Made by a program: the position numbers and the translations under genes. Shown one piece after another: positions 52,827 through 62,832 of a DNA stretch of 64,000 nucleotides. The notes below the pieces were generated by a model. That model saw only the letters and a program-made list of their open reading frames with translations. It was not told the DNA's origin and did no database searches. Source of the DNA: Xanthomonas hortorum pv. pelargonii (GTDB lineage Bacteria > Pseudomonadota > Gammaproteobacteria > Xanthomonadales > Xanthomonadaceae); assembly GCF_024499015.1 (NCBI RefSeq), contig NZ_CP098604.1, forward strand, positions 2,666,001-2,730,000. The letters run 5' to 3'. The number at the start of each line of letters is the position of its first letter. Position 1 is the first letter of the stretch.

Positions 52827-54902
52827 ATGCAAGACGCCATTCTCCAAGCCCTGCGCCGCAATGCGGCCGACGATGCGGTGGCGCTGGCCCGCGAGTGGGT
52901 CATCAGCACGCCGGATAATGCCGCCACCCATCGTTGGCTCGGCCTGGCCTTGCAGCAGCAGCAGGGTCAGCCGGCGCTGGCGCTGGCCAGTATCGAAACC
53001 GCGCTGACGCTGACGCCGGAAGATGCCGACCTGCATCTGCTGCGCGCCGGCTTGCTGCTGGCCACGCGCGATCTGTCTGCGGCCGATGCCGCGTTGTCGC
53101 GCACCACCGCACTCGACCCGAACCAGTTCAACGCCTACGTGATGCAGGCACATCTGGCGGTGGCGCGCGGCGATCTGGACGATGCGCAGCGGCTGAGCCG
53201 CACCGCGGCGCGGCTGGCGCCGGAGCATCCGCAGCTGCTGGCCGTCGATGGCGTGGTGGAGCTGCGCCGCGGCCAGAGCGACCACGCGCTGTCGCTGCTC
53301 ACCCGCGCCGCCGAGCAGTTGCCGGACGACCCGCGGGTGCTGTTCGCGCTGGGCTTTGCGTACCTGCAGAAAGAACACTTCGCGTTCGCCGAGCGCGCCT
53401 TCGAGCGCGTGGTCGAGCTCAATCCGCCGGGCACCGCGCTGCGCGCCTTTATCGCCCAGCTGGCCCAGCGCCAGGGTCGCCTGGACGATGCGCTGGCCGC
53501 GATGCAGGGTGTGTTTGCCCAGCCCGGTGGCGACATCTCGGCAATGCGCCGGCTCGCGGGCGAAATGGAATTGCAGGCCGGTCGCCCCGACCAGGCCGTG
53601 GCGCATTTGCGCCTGGCGCTTGCGCACTGGCCGGCCGACCGGCGCACGCTGCACGCGCTACTGACCGCCTGGGAGCGATTGGGCGCGGTCGACGACGCAC
53701 GCGACACTCTGGACGCGGCGTTGGCCACCTCGGTCAGTGCGCATGATCTATGGCTGGCGCGGCTGGCGGTGGAGCCGGTCGGCGGGCCGCAGGCGCAGGC
53801 GGTGATCGAGCGCTGGCTGCTGGGCATGCCCGAGCATCTGCCGGCACTGGAAGCGCTGATGCGTGTGCACGACATGCAAGGCCATGCCGAAGAAGCCGAA
53901 ATGGTGGCGCGGCAGATCGTGGCGGTGGAGCCGGGTCGTATCAGCGGCGAGCAGCGCATCGTCGAAGCCCTGCTGGAGCGCGACCCGCCGGCAGCGATCG
54001 CCTGCGTCCAATCCTTGATCGACTCGCTGCCCGAGAACCAGCAGACCGTGCTGCGGCCGTGGCTGGGCAATGTGCAGGACCGCGCCGGCCAGCCCGATGC
54101 GGCGCTGGCCACCTGGATGCAGTTCCAGCGCGAGCAGGCCCAGCACCGTCTGCCGTTGCCGCCGCAGGCCGCGAAGCAGCCGATGCAGTGGCCGGCGTTG
54201 GGCACCATCCCCGACGCGGTGACCGCGCGCCCGCTATTCGTCTGGGGCGTGCCCGGCTCGCATGTCGAACGCCTGATCGCGGTGATGGGCGCGGCCACGC
54301 CGCTGGTACGCGACGACCGCTACGGCACCACCCCGCCGTCCGATGCGTTGCAGAGCTATCGCAGCGTCGAACAGCTGGCGTCGGGCGAACTGGCGCCGCT
54401 GGCGCTGGTGGAAGGCTGGAAGGCGCAGTTGCCGCGGCGCGGTATCGACGACGGCAACGTCATCGACTGGCTGCTGTGGTGGGACAACACCTTGCTCACT
54501 GCACTGCGCCCGCACCTGCCCGAAGGCCGGCTGGCAATCGCATTGCGCGACCCGCGCGACATGCTGCTGGACTGGTTGTCGGCCGGTGCGCCTGCGCCGC
54601 TGGCAGTGCAATCGCCGCAGCAGGCCGCCGACTGGTTGCTGGCGGCGCTGGAGCAGCTCGCCGTGCTGCACGAGCGCGATCTGTATCCGCACCGGATCAT
54701 CCGCCTGGACGGCATCGAGAGCGATCCGCAGGGCATTTCCACCGCGCTGGAGCAGGCCTTCGGTCTGAGCTTCCCGCTGATCGAACCGCGCGGTCCCGCA
54801 CGCCTGGCATCGGGCCGCTGGCGCAACTACCGCAGCGTGCTGGGCGCGCAATTCGATCTGCTCACGCTGATCGCGGTGCGCTTCGGTTATCCGCAGGACT
54901 GA
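52827..54902 (+). CDS. TPR protein with C-terminal sulfotransferase-like domain
   Basis: A 691-residue protein. Residues about 1-430 are a run of TPR-like repeats rich in Ala, Leu and Arg (for example HRWLGLALQQQQGQPALALAS, LLRAGLLLATRDLSAADAAL, and the linear array that follows). The last ~240 residues (ARPLFVWGVPGSHVERLIAVMG, LAIALRDPRDMLLDWLSAGAP, RIIRLDGIESDP) resemble the sulfotransferase fold found fused to TPR repeats in related proteins. A true PAPS loop was not seen, so enzymatic activity is uncertain. It follows a gap of 200 bp after the low-GC region. Confidence 0.65.
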   Translation: MQDAILQALRRNAADDAVALAREWVISTPDNAATHRWLGLALQQQQGQPALALASIETALTLTPEDADLHLLRAGLLLATRDLSAADAALSRTTALDPNQFNAYVMQAHLAVARGDLDDAQRLSRTAARLAPEHPQLLAVDGVVELRRGQSDHALSLLTRAAEQLPDDPRVLFALGFAYLQKEHFAFAERAFERVVELNPPGTALRAFIAQLAQRQGRLDDALAAMQGVFAQPGGDISAMRRLAGEMELQAGRPDQAVAHLRLALAHWPADRRTLHALLTAWERLGAVDDARDTLDAALATSVSAHDLWLARLAVEPVGGPQAQAVIERWLLGMPEHLPALEALMRVHDMQGHAEEAEMVARQIVAVEPGRISGEQRIVEALLERDPPAAIACVQSLIDSLPENQQTVLRPWLGNVQDRAGQPDAALATWMQFQREQAQHRLPLPPQAAKQPMQWPALGTIPDAVTARPLFVWGVPGSHVERLIAVMGAATPLVRDDRYGTTPPSDALQSYRSVEQLASGELAPLALVEGWKAQLPRRGIDDGNVIDWLLWWDNTLLTALRPHLPEGRLAIALRDPRDMLLDWLSAGAPAPLAVQSPQQAADWLLAALEQLAVLHERDLYPHRIIRLDGIESDPQGISTALEQAFGLSFPLIEPRGPARLASGRWRNYRSVLGAQFDLLTLIAVRFGYPQD

Positions 54903-55017
54903 GTGGCGATCAGAACGGCTGCGCTCACTGCCAGGTGAGCGCGGCGGTGCTCGGTGCGGCATGTACCACCAACCACTGCAATTCTTTGCGTAACCCGACG
55001 AGAGCCCCCGACGTCCT

Positions 55018-55041
55018 GTAGGAGCGGCCTTGGCCGCGATA
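55018..55041. repeat. GTAGGAGCGGCC-type REP element
   Basis: TGTAGGAGCGGCCTTGGCCG then CGAT. It lies in the 267-bp gap before the YbhB-like gene, alone and not in an inverted pair. Confidence 0.75.
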
Positions 55042-55169
55042 GGGCGTTACCGTTGACAGGGCATTACCGATACACCCGACCGCGCACCAGAGGGTTCCAT
55101 TGCAATGGCTTCCACTGCTGCGCGCACGCAGGCACCCTGACCGGCACCATTCCCTCTCGGAGACCCTGC

Positions 55170-55781
55170 ATGCGCCTGACCAGTAACAGCATCGAAAACG
55201 GCAAGCCCATCGCGGTGGAATTTGCCGCCGGCACGCCGGAGGGCTTCGCGCCCAATCGCAATCCGCACCTGGCCTGGAGCGAGGTGCCCGAAGGCACGCG
55301 TTCGTTCGCGCTGCTGTGCCTGGACCCGGATGTGCCGACCGTGCCGGAGACGGTGGGGCGCGACGACGTGCAGATTCCGGTGGATCAGCCACGCACCGAT
55401 TTTGTGCATTGGGCCATGGCCGATATTCCCGCCGACGTACACGAGATTGCGGCGGGCAGCTGCAGCGACGGCTTCGTTCCCAAGGGCAAATCGCAGCCGG
55501 CCGGCCCGGCCGGTGCGCGTCAGGGCCTGAACTCGTACACCGCATGGTTCGCCGGCAATGCCGAGATGGCCGGCAACTATCTGGGCTACGACGGCCCCTA
55601 TCCGCCGTTCAACGACCTGCGCGTGCACCGCTATTTTTTCCGCGTGTTCGCCTTGGACGTGGCGCAGCTCAGCCTGCCCGATACCTTCACCGCGGCCGAT
55701 GTGCTGTCGGCGATCCAGGGCCATGTGCTGGCCGAGGCGGCGTTGCACGGTACCTATACGTTGAATCCGTCGCTGCGCTGA
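55170..55781 (+). CDS. YbhB/YbcL-family (phosphatidylethanolamine-binding-like) protein
   Basis: A 203-residue protein of the PEBP/RKIP fold. NPHLAWSEVPEGTRSFALLC, LDPDVP and FVHWAMADIPAD are family blocks, and HRYFFRVFALD is the C-terminal one. The start follows a CGGAG site. The natural ligand is unknown; the family binds small anionic groups. Confidence 0.85.
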   Translation: MRLTSNSIENGKPIAVEFAAGTPEGFAPNRNPHLAWSEVPEGTRSFALLCLDPDVPTVPETVGRDDVQIPVDQPRTDFVHWAMADIPADVHEIAAGSCSDGFVPKGKSQPAGPAGARQGLNSYTAWFAGNAEMAGNYLGYDGPYPPFNDLRVHRYFFRVFALDVAQLSLPDTFTAADVLSAIQGHVLAEAALHGTYTLNPSLR

Positions 55782-56048
55782 GAGCGCCTAACAACGACTG
55801 CTCCGCCGCCATGCGGGCGCTGTCGCTGCCGGGCCGAGTTGCCGGTTTACGTTGTCCGGCAACTCGGTAGCGGCATGTACCAATCGATCACTGCATTCCT
55901 GCGCGTCGTTCGCGTTCGACCTGACGACCGCTCGCTATGTGTTGGTGGCTGCTGTCAGTAGCCTGCATCTGCACGTCGCATCTGGGCGCGCCGCTCGCAT
56001 CCGCATCGGTGACCACGCGATAACGCCGCGCCTGACAATGCCCGATCG

Positions 56049-56857
56049 CTAGCCGCTGGCTTCGATCATCTGATCGAGCACATACACCGGCGCGCCCTCG
56101 GCGCCCGCAGCGGCGGGATAACGCGTCACGCGCAGCAAGGTGCGGATGCCGGTTTCGTGCGCGAAGCCTTCGATCTTGCCCTCGAAGGGGTGCCAGGTCT
56201 GGGTGGCAGGCTGTCCCGCCGCATCCTGCTCGCGCAGCTGCAGGCATTGGCGCGACGGGTCGGAGACGCACGGCACGGTCTCGGCGGCCACTTCGATCAG
56301 CAAGGTCTGGCCGGGGCCGCCATAGCGCGTGTCTGCGGTGGCGACGCCACCGAAGACCAGGCGGGTGCCATCGCTGCGGGTCAGGGTCAGTCGCGGCGCG
56401 GCCTGCGCGCTGTTCAACGCCACCGCGAAACGGCCGGACAGCAACTCGCTGGCGGCACGTTCCTGCGCCATCCGCCGCGCTTGCGCGCACAGGCGTTTGC
56501 TCGACACCACCCGGCCGATCTGCAGCTGCGTCTCGGCAACGCTGTAATTTGCGCCCAGCGCGTTGCAGGTCTGGCTGACCTGGATGCGCTGATCGCTGAA
56601 GTCCAGTTGCAATGGCGGCATACCTTCCACAAACAGGCTGCGCAACGCGGTGCCGTGCGCATCGCTGGCCTGCTGCAATCGCCAGTGTTGTGCGCGCAGG
56701 GCGGCCCGCAGCGGGGCATTGTCGGCGGCCGGTGCGGCTACCGCATCCGCTTGCGCGGCAGCGCTGGGGAGGAGCCGGGTGCGTCCGGCGAAGCGCCCGA
56801 CCCGCAGGCCGTCACGCCCGCCGCCAGCAGTGCAGGGGCGAAGAACACGGCACGCAT
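56049..56857 (-). CDS. META-domain/DUF4377 lipoprotein, frameshifted at the N-terminus
   Basis: The body reads in one frame from about 56775 down to 56049: a META (HslJ-like) domain (LRAQHWRLQQASDAHGTAL, QTCNALGANYSV) and a DUF4377-like part (GKIEGFAHETGIRTLLRVTRYP). In the neighbouring frame, an ATG at 56857 opens a lipoprotein signal with lipobox VTACGSG, which runs into a stop at 56738-56740. A single-base change between about 56760 and 56785, where a GGGG run lies, would join the two. The frame continuing upstream of the META domain to 56948 has no sensible signal. The gene is either newly broken or the sequence has an error. Confidence 0.68.
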
Positions 56858-56994
56858 GGGCGGCTCCCGGTGATCGATGCGTCAGTGATACCGCCACCGC
56901 ACGGCCAGGGCAATGACGGGCGTCACTGCCTGGAAGCGTGCCTTGCATGTCGCGCTCGCCTCAACGGGCACGACACGCGACCGCCGCTGCCTCT

Positions 56995-57789
56995 TCAGGC
57001 CGCAGCCGGCAGCCACAACAGCAGCGCCGCGCCGAGCACGATGCGATAGACCGCAAACACCGTGAAGCGATGCTTCTTGATGTAGCCCAGCAGCCACTTC
57101 ACCACCACAAACCCGGTGATGGTCGCCGCCACGAAGGCCACCGCCACCTCGGCCCAGTTCTCGCTGCCGAAGCCGCCTTCCTTGTACATCTCCAGCAGCG
57201 CGTAGCCGCTGGCCGCGAACATGGTCGGAATGCCCACCATGAACACGAAATCCGCCGCCGCCGAGCGCTTGCTCAGGCCCAGCAGCATGGCCAGAAAGAT
57301 CGCCGAGGCCGAGCGCGAAGTGCCGGGGAACACGCCCGCCACCACCTGCGCCAGACCGACCGCGATGGCCACTTTCCAGGTCACCACGTCGCGCTCGGGC
57401 AACTTGCCGGCAAAGTGCTCGGCCACCAGCATCCATAGCCCGCCGATCAGCAGCGCCCAGGCCACCGGCTGCACGGTTTCCGGCAGTTGCCAGCCGGCCT
57501 TGCGCACGATCAGACCAACCACTGCAGTGACCAGGAAAGCCACGCCGATCTTGAGCACGTAGTCGCGATTGTCGCGTTCGCCCAGGCCGGTGGCCAGGGT
57601 CCACAGCTTCTGCCGCAGCGCCAGGCAGATCGCCAGGATCGCGCCGGCCTGGATGACGATATTGAAGAAGTCAGAACGGCGTCCGAGCCATTGTTCGGCG
57701 ATCAGCAGGTGGCCGGTGCTGGAGATCGGCAGGAATTCGGTCAAGCCTTCGAGAATGCCCAACAGCAGGGCGGAAATCAGATCGGACAT
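56995..57789 (-). CDS. uppP: Undecaprenyl-diphosphatase UppP (BacA)
   Basis: A 264-residue integral membrane enzyme that dephosphorylates undecaprenyl diphosphate in cell-wall synthesis and gives bacitracin tolerance. LEGLTEFLPISSTGHL near the N-terminus and GVFPGTSRSASAI (about 150-165) are the two catalytic signatures. About eight hydrophobic segments are visible. It is divergent from glnA. Length and motifs are those of the family. Confidence 0.95.
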   Translation of the reverse strand: MSDLISALLLGILEGLTEFLPISSTGHLLIAEQWLGRRSDFFNIVIQAGAILAICLALRQKLWTLATGLGERDNRDYVLKIGVAFLVTAVVGLIVRKAGWQLPETVQPVAWALLIGGLWMLVAEHFAGKLPERDVVTWKVAIAVGLAQVVAGVFPGTSRSASAIFLAMLLGLSKRSAAADFVFMVGIPTMFAASGYALLEMYKEGGFGSENWAEVAVAFVAATITGFVVVKWLLGYIKKHRFTVFAVYRIVLGAALLLWLPAAA

Positions 57790-57837
57790 CGGACTGGGGG
57801 AGGGGTGGGGGAGGCGTCAGGATAGTGCATTGCGGGA

Positions 57838-57854
57838 TGCACCATGTCGGTGCA
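57838..57854 (+). promoter_or_regulatory. NtrC-binding site 1 upstream of glnA
   Basis: TGCACCATGTCGGTGCA has the full TGCACC-N5-GGTGCA palindrome of NtrC enhancers. Its centre is 31 bp (three turns of the helix) from site 2. Confidence 0.82.
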
Positions 57855-57869
57855 ATGTGCGATTGATTG

Positions 57870-57884
57870 GCACCTTGTTGGTGC
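57870..57884 (+). promoter_or_regulatory. NtrC-binding site 2 upstream of glnA
   Basis: GCACCTTGTTGGTGC: the inner palindrome GCACC-N5-GGTGC is perfect. The site is about 97 bp upstream of the predicted glnA transcription start. Confidence 0.78.
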
Positions 57885-57948
57885 TATCTAGGTGTGAGCG
57901 GCCTCAAGCGAGGCAAGCAAAATCAACGACTTGTGAAAGTCTGACGCT

Positions 57949-57964
57949 TGGCACGGTCCCTGCT
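57949..57964 (+). promoter_or_regulatory. Sigma-54 promoter of glnA
   Basis: TGGCACGGTCCCTGCT has the invariant GG at -24 and GC at -12, ten bases apart. Transcription would begin near 57974, leaving a leader of about 37 bases. Confidence 0.8.
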
Positions 57965-58010
57965 GTAGTACTGCTCACGAGCCACTTAACTTCCCCTGAG
58001 GTTTCTTCCG

Positions 58011-59420
58011 ATGTCCGTGGAAAATGTTGAAAAGCTGATCAAGGACAACAAGGTCGAGTTCGTCGACCTGCGCTTCGTCGATATGCGTGGTGTACAGCAA
58101 CACATCACCTTTCCGGCCAATATCATCGAGCCGGCGTTGTTCGAAGAAGGCAAGATGTTCGATGGCAGCTCCATCGCGGGTTGGAAGGGCATCAACGAGT
58201 CGGACATGGTCCTGCTCCCGGACGCAGGCACCGCTTATCTGGATCCGTTCTTCGCCGATCCGACCATCGTGCTGACCTGCGACATCCTCGATCCGGCCAC
58301 CATGCAGAGCTATGAGCGCGACCCGCGCGGCATCGCCAAGCGCGCAGAGGCCTATCTGAAGTCCTCCGGCACCGCCGACCAGGCGTTCTTCGGCCCGGAG
58401 CCGGAATTCTTCATCTTCGATTCGGTCCGCTTCGCCAACGACATGGGCCACACCTTCTTCCAGGTCGGCTCGGAAGAGGCCGCCTGGAACACCGGCGCCA
58501 AGTACGACGGCGGCAACAGCGGCTACCGTCCCGGCGTGAAGGGCGGCTACTTCCCGGTTCCGCCGACCGACACGCTGCACGACCTGCGTGCGGAAATGAT
58601 CAAGACCCTGGAACAGGTCGGCATCGAGACCGAAGTGCATCACCACGAAGTGGCCACTGCCGGCCAGTGCGAGATCGGCACCAAGTTCAGCTCGCTGGTG
58701 CAAAAGGCCGACGAACTGCTGACGATGAAGTACATCATCAAGAACGTCGCCTACCGCAACGGCAAGACCGCGACCTTCATGCCCAAGCCCATCGTGGGCG
58801 ACAACGGCTCGGGCATGCACGTGCACCAGTCGCTGACCAAGGGCGGCGTCAACCTGTTCTCCGGCGACGGCTACGGTGGTCTGTCGCAGATGGCGCTGTG
58901 GTACATCGGCGGCATCTTCAAGCACGCCCGTGCGATCAACGCCTTCTCCAACTCCGGCACCAACAGCTACAAGCGCCTGGTCCCGGGTTACGAAGCGCCG
59001 GTGATGCTGGCCTATTCGGCCCGCAACCGTTCGGCCTCGTGCCGCATTCCGTGGGTCACCAACCCGAAGGCGCGCCGCATCGAAATGCGCTTCCCCGATC
59101 CGTTGCAGTCCGGCTACCTGACCTTCACCGCGCTGATGATGGCCGGCCTGGACGGCATCAAGAACCAGATCGACCCGGGCGCACCCAGCGACAAGGATCT
59201 GTACGACCTGCCGCCGGAAGAAGAGAAGCTGATTCCGCAGGTCTGTTCCAGCCTGGATCAGGCGTTGGAAGCGCTGGACAAGGACCGCGAGTTCCTCAAG
59301 GCCGGCGGCGTCATGAGCGACGACTTCATCGACGGCTACATCGCGCTGAAGATGCAGGAAGTCACCAAGTTCCGTGCTGCTACTCACCCGTTGGAGTACC
59401 AGCTGTACTACGGCAACTGA
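58011..59420 (+). CDS. glnA: Glutamine synthetase type I
   Basis: A 469-residue enzyme that forms glutamine from glutamate and ammonia with [54 protein letters not shown] and the C-terminal LYDLPPEEE are the standard GS-I signatures. The Tyr in LYDLPP (about residue 398) is the site of adenylylation control. The start follows GAGG at 57998-58001. The NtrC sites and the sigma-54 promoter upstream show nitrogen control. A hairpin follows the gene. Confidence 0.97.
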   Translation: MSVENVEKLIKDNKVEFVDLRFVDMRGVQQHITFPANIIEPALFEEGKMFDGSSIAGWKGINESDMVLLPDAGTAYLDPFFADPTIVLTCDILDPATMQSYERDPRGIAKRAEAYLKSSGTADQAFFGPEPEFFIFDSVRFANDMGHTFFQVGSEEAAWNTGAKYDGGNSGYRPGVKGGYFPVPPTDTLHDLRAEMIKTLEQVGIETEVHHHEVATAGQCEIGTKFSSLVQKADELLTMKYIIKNVAYRNGKTATFMPKPIVGDNGSGMHVHQSLTKGGVNLFSGDGYGGLSQMALWYIGGIFKHARAINAFSNSGTNSYKRLVPGYEAPVMLAYSARNRSASCRIPWVTNPKARRIEMRFPDPLQSGYLTFTALMMAGLDGIKNQIDPGAPSDKDLYDLPPEEEKLIPQVCSSLDQALEALDKDREFLKAGGVMSDDFIDGYIALKMQEVTKFRAATHPLEYQLYYGN

Positions 59421-59433
59421 GTTCCACCGCGGT

Positions 59434-59467
59434 GATGGCGGAGGCCCCCCCTCCCACCTCCGCCATC
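59434..59467 (+). terminator. Hairpin after glnA
   Basis: Perfect 11-bp arms GATGGCGGAGG (59434-59444) and CCTCCGCCATC (59457-59467) with a C-rich 12-base loop. No T-run follows, so it may be a transcript-end stabiliser or partial terminator. Confidence 0.6.
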
Positions 59468-59578
59468 GCCGCCCATGTTCGATAGGTCCATGGTCGATGC
59501 CGTGGACTTGCAGGGGTATTGGTAAAGGTATTGAGAGAGCACTGGATCGCGACGCGCGGGCCTGACCTCTCCCACGAG

Positions 59579-59645
59579 GCGGATGCAACGGCATCCGCTG
59601 GGGTCTGCGCGATCGCGAACAAGTGGATGCCGGGGTTGGCATCCA
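59579..59645 (+). other. Tandem short hairpins before glnK
   Basis: GCGGATGC / GCATCCGC with an AACG loop (59579-59598) and TGGATGCC / GGCATCCA with a GGGGTT loop (59624-59645). They share GGATGC/GCATCC cores. Their position in the glnA-glnK gap suggests processing or attenuation; the effect is not known. Confidence 0.45.
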
Positions 59646-59654
59646 GGGGAATGA

Positions 59655-60047
<393 letters not shown>

Positions 60048-60069
60048 ATCCCCCACCCCAGGAGTCCTT

Positions 60070-61512
60070 ATGAAGACAGGTCTTTTCGCCGGGTGGAAAG
60101 CCCGGCTCTACAGCGTCTGCATGCTGATGCTGTTCAGTGCGCTGGTGGTGGGCGGCATGGGTAGCGCGCATGCGCAATCCACCCCGCAGGTCACCCCGTT
60201 GCCGACCGAGCCGGTCACCACCGAACCGCTGCCGTCCACGCAGCCGGAAGCCGCTCCCGTGGCGGCCGCCGAGGCGGCACCCGTGGTCGAGAAGGGCGAT
60301 GTCGCCTGGATGCTGACTTCCACTTTGTTGGTATTGCTGATGGTGGTGCCGGGTCTGGCGCTGTTCTATGGCGGCATGGTGCGCGCCAAGAACGTGCTGT
60401 CGGTGCTGATCCAGGTCGCTGTGGTGTTTTCGCTGCTGACCATTCTGTGGGTGCTCTACGGCTATAGCCTGGCGTTCTCCGGCGAAGGTCCGTGGATCGG
60501 CAATCTGGACAAGGCACTGCTCAAGGGCGTGACCATCGAAACCCTGTCGGCCACCTTCACCAAGGGTGTCAGCCTGCCGGAATACGTGTTCGTGGCGTTC
60601 CAGGCGACCTTCGCCGGCATCACCGGCGCGCTGATCGTCGGTGCCTTTGCCGAACGCGCCAAGTTCGCCGCAGTGCTGTTGTTCTCGGTGATCTGGTTCA
60701 CCTTCGGCTATCTGCCGCTGGCGCACATGGTCTGGGCCACCGGTGGCTATCTGTTCGGGCTGGGCGCGCTGGATTTTGCCGGTGGCACGGTGGTGCACAT
60801 CAACGCCGGTATCGCCGGCCTGGTCGGCGCCTACTTCGTCGGCAAGCGTGCCGGGTTGGGGCGTGAGGCGATCAAGCCGCACAACGTGACCCTGACCTTC
60901 GTCGGCGCCTCGCTGCTGTGGGTGGGCTGGTTCGGCTTCAACGCCGGCTCCAACCTGGAAGCCAACGCCGGTGCGGCGCTGGCCTTCCTCAACACCTTGC
61001 TGGCTACTGCCGCGGCGGTGCTGGGCTGGTCGTTGACCGAGAAGATCATCAAGGGCAAGTCCTCCGCTCTGGGTGTGGCTTCGGGCATGGTCGCCGGCCT
61101 GGTCGGCATCACCCCGGCCTGCGGCACGGTGGGTCCGTTCGGCGCGATCGTGATTGGTCTTGCCGCCGGCGTGCTGTGCGTGTGGGGCGTTACCGGTCTC
61201 AAGCGCCTGCTCGGTGCCGACGACAGCCTGGACGTGTTCGGCGTGCATGGCCTGGGCGGCATCATCGGCGCGATCCTGACCGGCGTGTTTTCGGCAGCCT
61301 CGCTGGGCGGCCAGAAAGGCGGCGACTACGACATCGTGCATCAGGTCGGCATCCAGGCATTGGGCGTGGGCATCACCCTGGTGTGGATCGGCGTGGTCTC
61401 GGTGGTGGGTTTCCTGGTGGCCAAGCTGGTGTTCGGCCTGCGCGTCACCGAAGAAGCCGAGCGTGAGGGGTTGGACATCACCTCGCACGGCGAAGCCGCT
61501 TACGAGTCTTGA
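60070..61512 (+). CDS. amtB: Ammonium transporter AmtB
   Basis: A 480-residue membrane channel for ammonium. A signal-like N-terminal hydrophobic segment and a Pro/Thr/Ala-rich linker come first; the 11-segment Amt core begins near residue 80 (WMLTSTLLVLLMVVPGLALF). GVASGMVAGLVGITPACG and DVFGVHGLGGIIGA carry the pore residues. The start follows AGGAGTCCTT. With GlnK it forms the classic sensor-channel pair. Confidence 0.95.
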   Translation: MKTGLFAGWKARLYSVCMLMLFSALVVGGMGSAHAQSTPQVTPLPTEPVTTEPLPSTQPEAAPVAAAEAAPVVEKGDVAWMLTSTLLVLLMVVPGLALFYGGMVRAKNVLSVLIQVAVVFSLLTILWVLYGYSLAFSGEGPWIGNLDKALLKGVTIETLSATFTKGVSLPEYVFVAFQATFAGITGALIVGAFAERAKFAAVLLFSVIWFTFGYLPLAHMVWATGGYLFGLGALDFAGGTVVHINAGIAGLVGAYFVGKRAGLGREAIKPHNVTLTFVGASLLWVGWFGFNAGSNLEANAGAALAFLNTLLATAAAVLGWSLTEKIIKGKSSALGVASGMVAGLVGITPACGTVGPFGAIVIGLAAGVLCVWGVTGLKRLLGADDSLDVFGVHGLGGIIGAILTGVFSAASLGGQKGGDYDIVHQVGIQALGVGITLVWIGVVSVVGFLVAKLVFGLRVTEEAEREGLDITSHGEAAYES

Positions 61513-61519
61513 GCATGAA

Positions 61520-61545
61520 CACCCGCAGCCATGCCGCTGCGGGTG
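61520..61545 (+). terminator. Hairpin after amtB
   Basis: Perfect 10-bp arms CACCCGCAGC (61520-61529) and GCTGCGGGTG (61536-61545) with a 6-base loop, eight bases after the amtB stop. A second hairpin follows. Confidence 0.65.
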
Positions 61546-61552
61546 GCATCAC

Positions 61553-61579
61553 GACCCGGCCGGGACTGCTCGCCGGGTC
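61553..61579 (+). terminator. Second hairpin after amtB
   Basis: Arms GACCCGGC (61553-61560) and GCCGGGTC (61572-61579), followed by CGTTTCTCC. With the first hairpin it isolates ntrB from readthrough. Confidence 0.55.
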
Positions 61580-61759
61580 CGTTTCTCCCCGCAGCCCTGA
61601 TTGGCGCGGGTCAACTGCCGAGGTGTCTGCATGACCAGCCCCACGCCTGTCACTGTCGGCGCGGATGTGCGCTGGATGGGTGCACGCCACCGCTCGTCGG
61701 CCCCGAATTCTTCTCTGCACGCTTCGTCTGGCGCGACATCCGCGCACGTCGATGCTGCT

Positions 61760-61776
61760 TGCACTAAATTGGTGCA
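61760..61776 (+). promoter_or_regulatory. NtrC-like site touching the ntrB start codon
   Basis: TGCACTAAATTGGTGCA matches TGCACC-N5-GGTGCA with one change and ends one base before the ntrB ATG. It covers the place where a ribosome site should be, which suits autorepression. Confidence 0.7.
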
Positions 61777-62832
61777 ATGGTGATTTCTTCTTCGATGCCA
61801 TCGCTGGACAGCCTGGGCACCCCGGTGGCCTGGGCCGACCGCGAGGGCCGTGTGCTGGGCGTCAATCCAGCCTTCGCGCGCTGGCTCGGCGTCAGCGCAC
61901 GGCGCCTGGTCGATCAACCGCTGGCCGCGCTGGAAGTACAGGGCGATGCGCTCGCCCGCTTCCTGCTCAACGACGAACGCGATGTGCTGCGTCTGCATCG
62001 GCTGGCCCTGGGCCTGCCCAACGACGCGCCGCGCTTTGCCGAAGGCTGGCTGTCGCGGCTGGACGACGGCGGCTGGCTGCTGGAAACCCACCCGGTCGAC
62101 GAATTCCCCGCGCTGGATCCCACCCATGCACTGCCCAACGCCCTCAGCGCTGCGCTCAAGGGCCTGGCGCACGAGCTGCGTAATCCGCTGGCCGGGTTGA
62201 AGGGCGCCGCACAACTGCTGGCACGCCGTTCGGCCGGGCGCGACGAGGACGAGCGCGAGCTGATCGAATTGATCGGTACCGAGATCGAACGCCTCAACAC
62301 CCTGCTCGAACGCCTGCTCTCGCCCACACCGGCACGCCCGCACGACCGCCTCAATATCCACGTCGTGCTGGAGCGCGTGCTGCGCCTGGCCGAAGCCGAG
62401 GGGGGCTGGTCGGTGCAGGTGCAACGCGATTACGACCCCAGCATTCCCGACATCCTTGGCGATGGCGATCGCTTGACCCAGGCGGTCTGGAATCTGGTGC
62501 GCAACGCGTTCCAGGCCGGTGCGACGCGGGTGACATTGCGCACGCGCGTCGAACATGGTCAGCGCATCCGCGACCGCGTGCATGCGATGTCGCTGCGGCT
62601 GGAGATCATCGACGACGGCGGCGGTGTGCCCGAAGAACTGGCCGAACACCTGTTCCTGCCGCTGGTCAGCGGGCGCGCCGAAGGCAGTGGCCTGGGCCTG
62701 GCGCTGGCTCAGCAGGTCTCGCGCGAACACCACGGCACGCTGACCTACCGCTCGCGCGCTGGCCATACCGTTTTCACCCTGCTGTTGCCCGAGCTGGCCG
62801 GCGATCACGACAAGGAGCATCTGCATGGCTGA
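61777..62832 (+). CDS. ntrB: Nitrogen regulation histidine kinase NtrB
   Basis: A 351-residue kinase/phosphatase that controls NtrC in response to P-II. A PAS domain occupies about residues 8-110; the phosphorylated His is in GLAHELRNPLAGLKGA (about 131-146); the N-box is QAVWNLVRNAF, and DDGGGVPEE and GSGLGLALA are the ATP-lid boxes. No membrane segment is present, as expected. The ATG at 61777 abuts an NtrC-like site and has no clear ribosome site; ATG at 61795 is an alternative. Its stop overlaps the ntrC start. Confidence 0.93.
   Translation: MVISSSMPSLDSLGTPVAWADREGRVLGVNPAFARWLGVSARRLVDQPLAALEVQGDALARFLLNDERDVLRLHRLALGLPNDAPRFAEGWLSRLDDGGWLLETHPVDEFPALDPTHALPNALSAALKGLAHELRNPLAGLKGAAQLLARRSAGRDEDERELIELIGTEIERLNTLLERLLSPTPARPHDRLNIHVVLERVLRLAEAEGGWSVQVQRDYDPSIPDILGDGDRLTQAVWNLVRNAFQAGATRVTLRTRVEHGQRIRDRVHAMSLRLEIIDDGGGVPEELAEHLFLPLVSGRAEGSGLGLALAQQVSREHHGTLTYRSRAGHTVFTLLLPELAGDHDKEHLHG

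Noticed and set aside
57870..57885. TGGCAC at 57869 considered as a sigma-54 -24 element
   Set aside because: No GC lies at the right spacing; the sequence is better explained as an NtrC palindrome, and a correct sigma-54 promoter lies downstream.
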